Of a stretch of 64,000 bases of DNA, positions 1-27,400 are shown piece after piece. Each line of letters opens with the position of its first letter. Positions within the stretch are counted from its first letter, which is position 1. The DNA comes from Enchytraeus crypticus (taxonomy: Eukaryota; Annelida; Clitellata; Enchytraeida; Enchytraeidae): assembly GCA_905160935.1 (NCBI GenBank), contig CAJHZI010000417.1:567501-631500 (forward strand). Direction: 5' to 3'. The notes below the pieces were generated by a model. The model saw nothing but the letters and a program-made list of their open reading frames with translations. It ran no database searches and had not been told where the DNA came from. Position numbers and translations under genes: made by a program.

Positions 1-2
1 AC

Positions 3-41
<39 letters not shown>

Positions 42-931
42 ATATGTATATACTTGTACTTGTATATTATTTTATATTTTACATATAGAGTGACACAGAT
101 GTTGGTTAACTATAGATGTTGGATATTGCGAAGCCATTTAAAATGTTGATGTTGTTGCTGTTCTCAGTGTCAAAAAGTTTATGTCTATAAGGATTAATAA
201 TGGCACATGTTGGCCTCCCTCGCGATGTTAAGGCAAATTCAGTGCCTGACCGTTTTATGATCTCTTCATCTTTCGGGTAATAAGTAATAAAAATACTTAA
301 ATAATACTGAAAGTACATTCCAGATAGAAATTCTAGAATTGTTTAAGCTACTCCAGTGGCTCATGCTTAAACAATTATTACAATATATCAACGCCGGAAT
401 ACGACAGCCTATTGGGCCAAATGTAGGAATTGGCCTACTAGTTTAGGCCTATCTGTCAATGATAACAAATTAAAAAATGCTTAGCAATTACTTCACTTTT
501 ATAACTGAAGAAACTTGAAATCCTTCCATATGGTATTGGACGAATCAACCACACTGTCCATACAGATGTTTTCAAATTCATTGAGATATTAAAACTAATA
601 TAGGCCTAGCCTAGTTTACATGACATGGGCTAAACATAAAAAATATTAATATTCACTTTTTTGAAAATTAATAAAGGACACTTTTTAGTTAAAGGCCACA
701 AAATGGAGTGACTTTCACAGTTCGTTTAATTACATCACAAATTTTAACAATTAAACGACACCATGGGCTTCAGGCCAAAACTTCCGCGAAACTTGTACCA
801 CTTTTAGACAAGGAATTCCCTTATTAGGGGGTTAAATAGAGGTAATATTAACAACAATAATAAGAATAACAAATTATAGTATACTTTTATATCATATACT
901 TTGTCGACTCTCAACTCTCGCCGGCTCTTCA
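1..931. other. Non-coding sequence after the PARP gene
   Basis: (GA)n at 2-44, then AT-rich sequence. I see no coding exon and no clear AATAAA on the minus strand for the PARP gene; ATTAAA at 729-724 is a weak candidate. Confidence 0.5.
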
Positions 932-14494
<13,563 letters not shown>

Positions 14495-14638
14495 CTGGAA
14501 AATGAATCAACGTAGGCCTACAATACAGACGACATGAGTCTTCATTAGCAAATCAATTCATTATGTATTCCATATAGATTTTATATACTCGCTCATCTGT
14601 ATTATATCTTCGGTTGAAGAACCTGACTTTAATCGCTC

Positions 14639-14681
<43 letters not shown>

Positions 14682-15740
14682 AATTGATTGATTGATTGAT
14701 TGATTAATTGATCGATTGAATATTTAGTAGACTGATTGATTCATCTTTGGAACTCTAATAATTATAGCTGAAATCATTGATGAGAGTGAGTAAAGATAAC
14801 AATCATCTTAGAAATTAATATTCTCCTAGTAGACTTTGCAATACCCGGTGTAAATATACATGTATTGCTGGTTGCAATTGTAGAATATGTTAAATAGAAT
14901 ATAAGAATGTACAACACAATTTACCAATAGTAGGCCTACTTAAATTGATTAGTTTAGATAGATAGGTATGACTGAACGTAACTCACCTAAGATTTGTATG
15001 GCTTGATATGCTTAACTTTTAACTATTGTACTGATTTTAAGAAACTTCAGCGATTGGTGTGATGGAAAGTAATTTATCAGCGATGTTGTCGTTTTTCAAT
15101 TAATTAAATAAGGTAAGCACTTAGAAATCAAACAAATGAAATTTACTGCACAGCAGATCTATATTGGTTGCTAGTAAATAAAATAATGCATGACGTAATT
15201 TCGTTATGTTAAACATTAAAGACCGTGAATGAATTTCAACCACAAAATCAAATTTATCTGCAAGGCGCATAAAATTTTATGAGAATTTACTGAAACAATC
15301 AAAATCTTTGATAGCAATCCTAGTGGCACAGTGACAAAATGCTGACCTCTCGAATAAGACCTCACCAATTAATGTTACGGTACTTTTCCAGAAAATAACA
15401 CATAAAAATCAGTTATGTACACGTTGTGGTGTCTGGCCTAAAGATAGATGAGGCATTGAGGGTTCAATGGCTTCTCTATGAAAACCTTCTATGTATGGAT
15501 CTAAGAATTGAAACAAAAGCGCACGCTAAACGTTTTATCGGAATCTGAGGTATGATGTGGGCTATACTCAGTGTTTGTAGATATATAGGGTATGATATGG
15601 CTATATGAAGGATCTGAAGATATGTGGGGTATAATGTGGGCTATACTCAGTCTCCAGATATGTCGGGTAGTTTTTGCTATTTCCTCAGAGATTTGACTTT
15701 GAGAGCGCACTTATGATGACCGGAGCGAATAATAATAATA

Positions 15741-17040
15741 ATAAATAATAATAATAAAGATTTAACGTCCGTTTCCTCATATAAGGATGATGCCAGGGAC
15801 ATCCCCCATCACATGTCATTACAAATCGATTCACCCCAAACGATCTGAAAAAACATGTGCTGAAGAGGAATAAAAGATCCTAAAGAGTTCCGGTCCGGTG
15901 ATAAGAAAACAGTCAGGCAAGATGAAATAAAATCTATGGTGGGAATAGATGTGTTTTCAACATACAACGGAAAGTGGAAGTAGTAGAACATGAGCGAAGA
16001 TCAGGAGGCAGAGAGTACCAAATAGTAGTAGCGGAGAAAGAAAATGAAAGTCTACCTAACGAAGTGAGAATATTCGGAATTTTGAGCAGTTTGGCATCGG
16101 AAGAACGAAACTTACCAGAAGGTTGATATTGGATTAGGAGATCAGAAAGGTAAGAAAGTTTACCAAAGAGAAGTGTTTTGAAAGTTAACAGAACAATTTT
16201 ATACTTAATTCTTTGAACCATAGGTAACCAATGAAGATTATTAAGCAAGGAACCAGAGGTGGCATGAAGCCTTTAGGATCGACAGACAACACGTGCTAGA
16301 GAATTCTGAACGCGTTGCAAACGCATGAGAGAAGAAGAAGGTAAACCATACAGCAATGAATTGCAGTAGTCAAGTTTGGAATGAACTATTGAGTTAGCAA
16401 GAATTATGGATGAATTTTTATCAAGAGATGACCGTATCTGTTTGATTTGACGGATCTGGAAGAAAGATGAACGACCGACAGATGAGATATGAGATTTGAA
16501 TTCAAGATTTTCATCAAATATGACACCAAGGTTTTTAGCCTTGGGAGTAGGAGTAAGAGCAAGATTTTGAAAATAGATGGAGGAATTGGCAATTTTGGTT
16601 CTTTGCTTGAGAGTGCCGACTAAAAGATATTCGGTTTTAGAGGGGTTGACAGAGAGACGATTACTGCAAAACCATGAATACACTTTGTCAAGAACAGATG
16701 AAAGGTGTTGCAAGTCAGAATCTGAGCTGGAGAATGAGATGTACAGCTGAGTATCATCAGCATAGAAGTGAAATTTCATTGAAGCATTGTCTAAAACATA
16801 ACTGAGTGGGGTAGTGTAGAGGGAATAAAGTAAAGGTCCAACTACAGATCCTCGGGGCATACCACGAAGAAGAGGTAGTTCAGGAGAGCGTTCATTGTCT
16901 ATAATAACAGATTGAGTGCGACCAGAAAGATCGGAGGAGACAACAATATAAGAATAACCTTCCAAGTTTAAACACCCTGGGGATTTTTCATTCAAAGCTT
17001 TCAACAATAGATCTTCCTTTGCGGTCACGCATCCGTATAT
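15741..17040 (-). mobile_element. L2/CR1-like LINE, 5'-truncated, 3' tail (ATT)n
   Basis: 17028-16273 encodes reverse transcriptase with the catalytic FYADDTQLYISF box and the GVIFDENLEFKSHIS and LDYCNSLLYGLP motifs. 16248-15934 continues (LHWLPMVQRIKYKIVLLTF to HLFPP) after one frame break. The 3' end reads GACGTTAAATCTTTATT and runs into an (ATT)n tail at 15741. It lies upstream of the PARP gene. Confidence 0.88.
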
Positions 17041-17519
17041 TAACCACGTCTAATGCAGTTTAACTTAGTTCACAGTCTCACATCTATACAAAGGGATCTA
17101 AATACCGCCCCTGATTTTTGGGTAATAATTGAGAATTTTTAACTGCAAATATATTAATGTAAAAGCCTCGTTTAAAGCCATGACTGGAAACAGTGGGTTA
17201 GTTAAATTAACTAGAGAGCGTTGGCTCTTGTTATGTTGTCAAGGTTTCGTCAATCAAACACTGGCCAGAGGTAGTGCATTACTGGCACGGGCCTAGGCTT
17301 ATAGACTTACCTATAAATACAAGACAGCTATAGGCCCTTACTGAATATATAGACCTCTTTATTGCTGCTTTAGCTATAGTGTGATATTAAATTTTACTGG
17401 AATTTAGATAGTCAAAATTGTTCTTGCATAGTTATTATATAATTGCAGGTTATATTGTATGTATAATAGTAGCATATAAGTGTAATATAATGTTGTGTAT
17501 TGATTGATCCAATTGTATG

Positions 17520-17625
17520 TTGACATGAAGAGGAAAACGGAAGAAAGAGATGAGTGGAGACGTTATATACCATGGACTTGCCAGTAGGCAGTACACTGAG
17601 AGAGAGAGAGAGAGTGAGTGAGATA
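17520..17625 (+). mobile_element. RTE-like LINE end with (GA)n tail
   Basis: Encodes [20 protein letters not shown] then TAG, the closing residues of an RTE-like LINE ORF, followed at once by GCAGTACACTGAGAGAGAGA. This copy shows best that the GA microsatellite is the element's 3' tail. Confidence 0.7.
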
Positions 17626-18248
17626 GAGATAGTTTTGTTCATAATTATTAATTATAGACTTATTGTATTTATGGTTTAGGCATTTCTGGATTTGCACAAA
17701 CACATGCACTCAAGTACACACACACACACACACATACACACACACACACAGATGAATACGCACACACACGCAAACTTCTCAATAGTACACGGTACGTCAA
17801 GTACGTCTAGTTCTCTGTTTTCGTTAAACAGTAAATATTTTGCTGCTATGTTGATATACACTTATCACAGCAACCACATGTCTTATCGGTTAATATCAAT
17901 GGGCCTATAGCTATAAGCGGTTGAATAATATTCTAAACTAGGCTTGTAATTAAGTAAATTTCTTACACATTTCTTAGTTATAAGTTAAGGTAACTACATG
18001 TATAATATATGGAGGCGACTGATCTGTTAGCCATTGATCTTTTCCTATGAGAGATTTTAGCGGCAATACGGATGGACAAGGTTGTAATGTTACTAAATTA
18101 AAAGCGTTGGTGTATATTACGCACATAATACGGATATCATACTTGGACTTTTGTGAAAGCAGCAATCAATAAAATAAGAGAACTGAAAGGAAAAGTTGTA
18201 TATAATACAGAAACCAATAAGAACTTACTACTATTACTAATAATAAAC

Positions 18249-18288
<40 letters not shown>

Positions 18289-18302
18289 GCTAAGAGAAGA
18301 GA

Positions 18303-18483
18303 ATGCAGAGCAGGAGAAGAGATGGACAGTTCAGAGAGATTCAGTTGGAGAACCCCTCTGGGTATCAGTCCACATCAAGAGCACCTCCTCTACGTCATCC
18401 ACACTCGGGTGGACTGACTCCCAGTGGTTACAGTCTATCTGCAGCAGAGTCAGCATCACCTCAGAGGCAGTCTGGTCCAACAG
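18303..18483 (+). CDS. Kinesin exon 1 (start codon)
   Basis: ATG at 18303 follows an (AAT)n run and an in-frame TAA at 18291. Encodes 60 residues rich in Arg, Gln, Ser, Pro and Gly with no known domain. Donor ACAG/GTATGC, phase 1. Confidence 0.7.
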
Positions 18484-21400
18484 GTATGCACGACCGGTAT
18501 AACTGAACTTATGCCACTTCAGTTAATTAGTTTCTGCCTGTTAATTAATTAAAATGGCTTTTGAGGTAACTATTGGTTCACAGTAGCCTAAATGCTAAGA
18601 CCGCTTCTTCTTTCTCGAAAAGGTTTAAGAACTGAACGACATTGGATTATGATGTATCACCTATAGATTTATTGACACTGCCATCAACTTCGCATCATTA
18701 GGTCGCACATGAGATCCAACTTCAATATCTTCCCGTCACTGATAAGTATTTGAGACGTCACTGATAAGTATTTGAGACCGGCATTTGACGTCAAACTAGG
18801 CATTAACTATTGTTTTAGTGTGCTCGGGATTAAGGTATTAACTATAACATTGAAAGTCTATTTGTGGAACTGAAACTATCATCTCTGTTTTCGTTTAGCT
18901 TCATAATTCCGAGAAGGATCATGTTAAACTGGCTGGAGCCAGTGGTGATGTCGGTAAGATATTCGACCTCTGATCAGTATGTGCGGGGTTCAAATCCTCG
19001 GCTCTCCCGTCACTGACATCGCTTTCGAGTTAGGAAACTGACTCTACCATTAGCTTTTAGCTTTTATGTCTATATTCTCTTAACTCGATTCAAGTGTATT
19101 TCGTACAAATCAATTTAAACCTGGAGCTAAATATAATGGCTACAGAGGATATTACACAATGGTTAGAGTGATCGTCTCGTATGCTCTGAATTGTTCAAAG
19201 CTCGTGTCAATTTATAACAAACGGATATCCTCTAGGGCCCCTGCAGGTTAATCGTGTATCAGAGCTAATAGTCAATTGTATTTATCAACAGCAACGTTAT
19301 CTTGGAATGGAATTAAACCGGTAACAGAAAGCTGAAAAGCAATCTAGAAGAACGAACTCAGACCATGCCGTTCTTATAAAAGTTATCCTTAAAAATGCAT
19401 GTACGTCTGTTTTCTAACACAATGGAACTCTCTGAGATGGTCTATAATTGATTTAGAATAGATGCTTCTTTATTGGCGCCGTTTAGGATCTTTTATCAAT
19501 ATCTTCAGCATGTCCTTCTTAAATATTTGGGTGAGTTGATTTGTAATGACATGTGTTGAGGATTGTTCGAAATATCATACCTATATAAGGAAACGGGCAC
19601 AACATCTTTATTATATATTATTTATATTGTATTATAACAGAAATGAACGGGAGACCAGCAGCTCAATTAAACTTGGCCTCTGATCAGAGACACGCTGCTA
19701 TTGGTCAAATGAACCAGACCTCTGATCAGAGGCACGCTGCTATTGGTCGCATGCAAAGAGAGAGAACCTTAGCAGAGAATATATGCGACCCTCCTAAGTA
19801 TCCGGTAGGTCAAACAAATATAAATATATAAATATAATCGTTGTGACGGTAGCTCGAGTGTGTCGAGTCTTCTTGAAGAGAAACCTTGTGCTTCTGAACC
19901 TTGACGCTATACACACTGCAACCTACCTGTCTTCCGTTTTTATCTTCATGTCCACATACGAGTGGATCTTTAAATCATCTATAGCATTCCGTTTGATATA
20001 TCATTACTCTTGTGGGATTCTGGCATCATTCTGCTTGTTGAAGTGAAAGAATATAATATGTTAATGAACATATGAATATATGAATATTTTTCGCATAAAT
20101 AATTTTACAGACAGTTTTAATGCAGATAAGTTTTGTTTATCCCAGGTTTTCCGTACTACACTGAAAACCCTCTCCAAATCACGAATGGAACCTGAAAAAT
20201 AAATGGTTAAATACAACTTGTTGTCCATTAAATATCAAATCGGAGTAGAATATAAATGTATATTTATTGTTTATACGCTGTTGTTAATAAGAAAAATATA
20301 GGTTGTTAAGCAATATGCGCAGATATATAGCGTATAATTATTCTACTCAGATTTGATCTCTCTCACTCTTAGTGCACTGCCTACTGGCAGGTTCCCGGTA
20401 TATAACGCCTCCACTCTTCTCTATCTTCCGCTTTCCATTTCCACAAACGAGTGGATCTTTTTTAATCATCAAACATTCCTAATCTCGGCCTGCATTTCCT
20501 TCCATTACATTTCGGTTTTGATATCTAGTATATATTGTACTAGTAACTAGTTCTTCATTGGATGCTGAAAACGCATATACGATGAGTATGCATATACGTA
20601 AGAAATTCATGACTACGCTGATGATTGAATTGCAATTTTCAAAAATTCCAAAATACGGCCATCTATAGGGTGGTCCAGAATAAATGAAACTATTTTGAAG
20701 GCTAATAACCTTGACAATTTTTTATCCAAACGTCTTTTGTCATACATCAAATGAAAGACAATTCTTATTTCTATTCACTTGCAAAATGTCTAAGAGGTAC
20801 TGTTACATATGTTTGAGAAATTGTCATTAGTCGCCGATATGTAATTTTCAATGAAATTGCGTGGAAACTGAAGATATGAAAATAAAGAATTTAACATTAT
20901 GTGCATAATGCCTCAACTATTTCAGAAAACGCATTGCAGTTTCTATCGATGTCCTAAATGAATTGAGAATTAATTGAACTAATGTTCAATGTGTCCACCA
21001 TGTGCCCGAATAACTGCATTCACCCTCTGGTACCACTTTGCCGAGTCCACGAGTGCCTGACTGATCTCTGGGTCCAGCGGAGAACATTGGCTTGTTTCAA
21101 ATGTTCAACGTCGTGGATCGGTTCACGATAGACTAATTACTGAAGACAATAATAATCAATCGAATAGTAAATCGGGTTCAAATCAAGGGGAGGCTGTTAG
21201 GTGGCCAGTTCTATGGTTCAATAAACTCTGGCAGGTTTACTTTCATTCAGGCGATCATATGACATGAAAAAATGAAATTACATATCGGCGACTAATAATA
21301 ATTTCTCACACATGTGTAAAAATATCTTTTAGATATTTAGCAAATGAATGGAAAAGAGAAATGTCTTTAATTTTATTTAAAAAATATGAAGTTTGGATAA

Positions 21401-24400
21401 AAAATATCAAAGTTATTGGCCTTCAAAGTAGTTTCATTTATTCTGGATCAACCTGTATATCACACATCTACCGTTTTGACAACAGAGCGGGGTTGAGATG
21501 GCATTCGAGACATACTACCACAGGAACGGAGAGCAACATACAGTCGTCTACAGAAACAGAGAGAGATTTCTGGTGGACATGAGGAACCAGGTGAGTTCTG
21601 TCGTGATTGTAGCATGATCAATCTGATTATGCTACGATCACATGCAAATAGAGAGAGAGAGAGAGAGAAAAGAAGGAGCCATATTATGATATATCACTCT
21701 CTATTTATCCATCTATCTCTCACTCTCTCTCTCTCTCTTAGTGCACTGCCTACTGTAGATCCATAGTATATAACGCCTCCACTCTTCCCGGTCTTCCGCT
21801 TTCCTCTTCATGTCCATATATGAGTGGGTGTTTAAATCATCTAATCATCTAACATATCTAATCTCGGCCTGCCTCTAGCTCTACAGTATATCCTTCCATT
21901 CTACCTACTGTGACCTATTTAATAGAACATATACATATACATGTATATAAATGTATATATATATTATATATATATATATATTTATATACTGTATATATAT
22001 ATTTATACTGTATATATATATATATACATAGGCTATATATATAATATATATATATATATATTATATACATTTATATATACAATGTATATATGTTTATACA
22101 TACATGTATTGTATATATATATATATATATTATTTTTTTTGAACGGAAATTGACTTCAGTTTGACACTGTTATTGTTATTGTAGAGAGAGATTCCATTTC
22201 CTAGACACCTATACTCAGAGGGTATACTGGTGACCGATAGAGAAGTCATCGATAACTCTACTCAAAATCATGTGAGTTACTACTAATCATTCAATCACTT
22301 AAACATTTATTGAATTTATCAACCATCTATATATTAATCCTTCAATCAATCAATAAATCAATCAAGAAAGTCCTGAATCAATCAAACAGACAAAATTCAT
22401 TTTATTACTTACTCATTGAATAATGCAATTCGTTCATTCAATCAGGCAATAAATTCGCCATTCTATCAATTACTCTATCCATCAATCCAAAGATCGATTA
22501 ATCATTCTTAATTTAACTTAACATAATTATACTCGTTAAGGACAAAGATTTGTAACACTAGTTTTTGACGTTAGAGAACTAAGGAAGGGAACGGGTATAT
22601 AAATAAATCAATCAAAAATAATTCCTCATTCCCTCAATCAATCATTTAAATCTGTATTTTCTGGATAGACCAAATCTCCGTCTTTAATGTTTAGAATCAC
22701 TACGGAGTGTCAGTTGTAATGGAGATTGAGAAAGAGAGAGAGAAAGAGAGCGAGAGAGAGTGAGAGAGAGAGAAGCAGAGAGAAAGAGAAGAGAGATAGA
22801 TGCCTAGTTATAAGTGCCTGTATGTAAAATTTTGTATGTTTTTTGTCACAATATGTATAGTAGGTGCCATACTGACTGTTATTTTAATTCACGCATGATT
22901 TTGATGAATTTCATTAACGATTTCATTAACATTGTCATATAAATTTGCATGACGTGATAAATTAAATAAGATATTGATGTTGTGTGTAATTACCAACGTC
23001 AGAAGGGGCATTAGGTTGGTGAACGCCTAGTCTCCAGAAATTGCTACAAATTTTAACGAATGAAATAATCTCAAATTGGGGATTGATCGATGAAATGATG
23101 TAGGACAGAGAGGATTTGAGACAGTCTATTTGTATGCCGACCCTAGTTAGACTGGGATTCCAGGAAAGATCATGATGATGATTATGATTGATGTTGTTTT
23201 TCAGGCTCAGTTCGCAGGTAGATCAGAACCAGTAGAACCTCCATCCACTGAGGACGATAGGACAGGCTACATCAATCACCCCACCAAGGGTCGACTTCAA
23301 ACCTACATAGCTCAGGCTGGTGGACTTTTGTTAAGTTCTTAAATTCATCATTATCACCTTTTCTTGAACCTCAATTAGGCTAGGGTCGGACGTTAGAAAA
23401 TTTTGTCGAGTGCTCTTTCTGACGTTGTCGCCTTTTACGAGAGGTGCAATCTTCGGTTGTTATATTCTTCATTAACTCTGATTTAACACGGGTAGTTACA
23501 TGGAAGTTATTAACCATGCTGGTTGTTAAGCTAATGAATTTATAAAGCTACTAGGTAATAAATATGTTAATTTATTTATCTACATCTATTCCTCTCATTG
23601 AACTCAAGTTTTTTCCATAGTTGAACACAGTTGATGGTGCTTTGGTTATAGTCGAACCGGCAGAAGAACTTGTTGAGAGCCGAGCAAAGTAGAGTAGGGC
23701 AAGTATGGAAAGAACAAACCGGAAATTACGGTATAGGCCCTACACAAGTTGAAGATATCGATATCGTACACTAGTCATTTCATATATTAATCATCATTAT
23801 TACAAAAACTGGCTCGCTCCTTAAGAGACAATCAAGCAACATATTAGTTTATTGAATATCTCCGTATGTTATACATTTAACGAAAAAGCACTTATTACTT
23901 GATGTTTGTATGCTTAAGTTTAAATAAAGATTTATTGCAGCCTTTGATATTACACTATAAATGTGATCGGCACTGATCGCTATTGTGATCCTGATCAGTG
24001 AGTGTAAAACAAATTTTTAATAAAATCATTAATATCAGGAACTTAAAATTTAGAGTAACTATTTTTGGAGAGAGATTTTGTTGCTGGAGAGTTGGATCGT
24101 ATTTTGGTATATTCTGTGTATTTCTTCGAATCACAATTATTCTTGCTGCAATGATTTTGAAATATTTTAATGCTGGTCAATGTCCTTTAGCGCATTACAT
24201 CATATATCAGTGCATTACATCATGTCAGTGTATTACATCATATTTTAGCGTATAAGGCTTATATCATATTTTAGTGTGAAACATCGTATTTTAGTGAATT
24301 TCACCGTGTTTTATTGTATTTCATAATACATTAGTGTGTATTTCATAATACTTTAGTGTGTTTTTCATCATAAATTAGTGTATTTCATCATACTTTAGTA

Positions 24401-27400
24401 TATTTCATCATACTTTAGTGTATTTCATCATACATTAGTGTATTTCATCATGTATTAGTGTATTTCATCATGCATTAGTGTATTTCATCATGCATTAGTG
24501 TATTTCATCATGCATTAGTGTATTTCATCATACATTAGTATATTTCATCATACATTAATGTATTTCATCATACATTAGTGTATTTCATCATACATTAGTG
24601 TATTTCATCATACTTTAGTATATTTCATCATACATTAGTGTATTTCATCATACTTTAGTATATTTCATCATACATTAGTGTATTTCATCATACTTTAGTA
24701 TATTTCATCATACATTAGTGTATTTTATCATACATGAGTGTATTTCATCCTACATTAGTGTATTTCATCATATATTATTGTATTTAATCATACATTAGTA
24801 TATTTCAGTGAGTTTTCTGTGTTCTGTGCAGGAGCGACGGAACGTCCACCGGTACTACGACAAGGACCAGGGGGAGTGGCTGCCCCTGCCCCTCTCCTGG
24901 GAGCTCCACTCCCCCAGTGTCAATGCCCAGCTTGCGCAGATACAGGTAAACAAGTAAACACGCATTACAGTGAAATGATCAACTATGTCGATATCTATCA
25001 ATTTTAATACCAAATGTTTAAAACGTTAAGCAATTTGATCCATTTTCCGTATAACCAGTCCAGTAAATGTCCGAGATTTCACTCTCAGATAAGCGCGGCT
25101 GAGATTCGAACCCGCGAGAGTTCAATTCACCTAAGGATTTGTCAGTTAATACTTCATGTCGTTACCCCTACGCTATTGAGACATTCAAAAGCGTATGGGT
25201 AACAAGGTAGATCCTGCCTCGTTCAAACAATTCCACATTCTCTTAGTTATCTTTGAATTAATCGACCAATCAATTCTTCAATGAATAAATCAGTCGGTTG
25301 TCAGATTGATCGATCAATCAATGAATCAATCAAACAATAAATTTATTCATCATTTCACAAAGAAATCGAGCATTTATTAAATAAATTAGTATATTAAATT
25401 GTAATACGTCATTCTAGTTTGGTTGAAGTAATAGCCCTATTTGAAGGTTTCTGGCATAAGAAATTGGTTAACTTGACATCATGAGAACAGTGATCGGGTT
25501 CACTATCACTGTGACAGTTTGACTGTCAAAGTCATGCGATAGTGACAGTCAAACGATGATGATTTAAAGATAAAAGTGATTAAAGTTCCTCCTGCCAAGG
25601 TTCTGTCAGGCATGGAAGTATAAGATACACTTTTAAAAAAAATTCACTCTGGAAAATATCCCAGGGTGATGGAAGGTTGTTCTTAAAAACCGCCAAATTG
25701 CCGACTGCAATTGATTCGCCATCAAAAGGCAAAGATTACTAATAACCATGGAGAGGAAGGAGAAAATGGTCCGTAAGCAAGCATCTATGCTTCCTGACCC
25801 AGTGTGCTGTTACTTCTTTTATATTCATACTGTCAGGACAGCCTTCTATGTTATTTACCATTTCCTTAACTGTATTCAAGGATTAACTATAATATTTAAC
25901 GTCCGGTGTCTAACCCGAAGATGACGTCATGTAGTCAAGGGCGTCTCAAATAGAATGTATCACTTCTCATTTCTCCATCGACACAGCACAGTTGTATATG
26001 TAAAAACTAAGACAATGCGACATCTTTTAAAGTAAAACAGTCGGTCATCTGATACCCCAGGTTGAGGGACTGACGAGTGTCACGGACCTGACATATTGAT
26101 TATAAGACCAAGGCGTACCGATAGGCCTTGAATTTTGATTATTCGTTAGCTGCTTGTTGATCGACAGGAGGCTGTGCCGGACTGGAAGGACAGATTCGAC
26201 ATGTTGTCGTCACTGAGAGCAGCTAACTACAGTTCCGATGCCTGCATCTCTAACTACCTCTCCACTGGCGATCCCAGTCAGATATACTTATTATTTATTT
26301 ATCTATTTATTTTTTGTTGATTTAATTATTTATCCCGCTCATTTATAAGTTATAAATAGTCAACTATAAACTTCTCTAACACACTTTTCTAGTACGTTAT
26401 TCAAGTAACTTCTCAGGATAGCCTATTCTAGTATCCTATCAGGATAGCCTATTCTAGTATCCTATCAGGATAGCCTATTCTAGTATCCTATCAGGATAGC
26501 CTATTCTAGTATCCTAAACAAGTAGACTAGAGCATTCATTAGTTACCGGATGAACCTTTATATCAACGGGTATTTAATATAACGTCCTTTTAAAGTATAT
26601 AATATAATTGACTGTAAATGAGCAATTTTGACTTGGTATTTGCCGTATATACGAGTTAATTTTTATCCTACTCTCTTAATGTGCAAAACTTCATCCCTTT
26701 TACAGCCACAAATTTCGTTCTAAAATCGCGAAAATACTTTTTGCTATCCTAACCAACCCTGACGGCGTTTCTTATGTCCTCTTCTAAAAAAGACACGTAT
26801 ACATTCTTTTTGAGTTTTCATTTCTGCAAAATGTCAAAGTAAAATATATAGGTTTAATGTCCGTTTCCTTATACAATGACGATGTCAGAGACGTCCTTCA
26901 TCACATGCAGTGATTGGCAAAATACTTTTCAAAATTTTTTGAAAATACGTTTGAAAATATTTTTAAAGTAGTTTGAAAATACTAAAATAAGATACTTTTT
27001 CGAAATCATTATGAAAAAGAAAATAGAATAGTATTTTGAAAATACTTTTGAAATACTTTTCTAACATATCTTTAAAGAGATTGCAAGACATGGCAATGAC
27101 GTACACAAATGACATTATAATATGCACAGAGTTAGTTAAAATAAAAAAATAAATAAAGTCTAATATTTAAAAAGTTAAAATATTGTCTACATTTTTTTTA
27201 ATTTAACAAAAAATAAAATTGAAGGCCTTCTTTTATAATATAAATTTGATTTATTTACTTTGAGGATTTTGTTTTTACCAAAGAATAACTAATTTTCTCA
27301 TTATTAATAGTTTTACATATAGATCATACCTTAAGATCAAACTAACATAAATGCGAGATATTTCTTTAAAATGTATTTAAATTAAGATTAAAAATAATTA

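Larger units (their letters stand above)
14495..18302. other. Divergent intergenic region between PARP and kinesin genes
   Basis: Holds (TGAT)n at 14637-14720, the LINE at 15741-17040, an RTE-like LINE end at 17520-17625, a CA microsatellite near 17710-17770 and (AAT)n at 18238-18288. Promoters and first non-coding exons of both genes should be here, but I could not identify a TATA box or initiator. Confidence 0.5.

Noticed and set aside
24819..25007. Alternative frame of the kinesin exon (Pro/Ala-rich reading)
   Set aside because: It is open across the exon but hits a stop in the next exon; the other frame continues through the whole gene.
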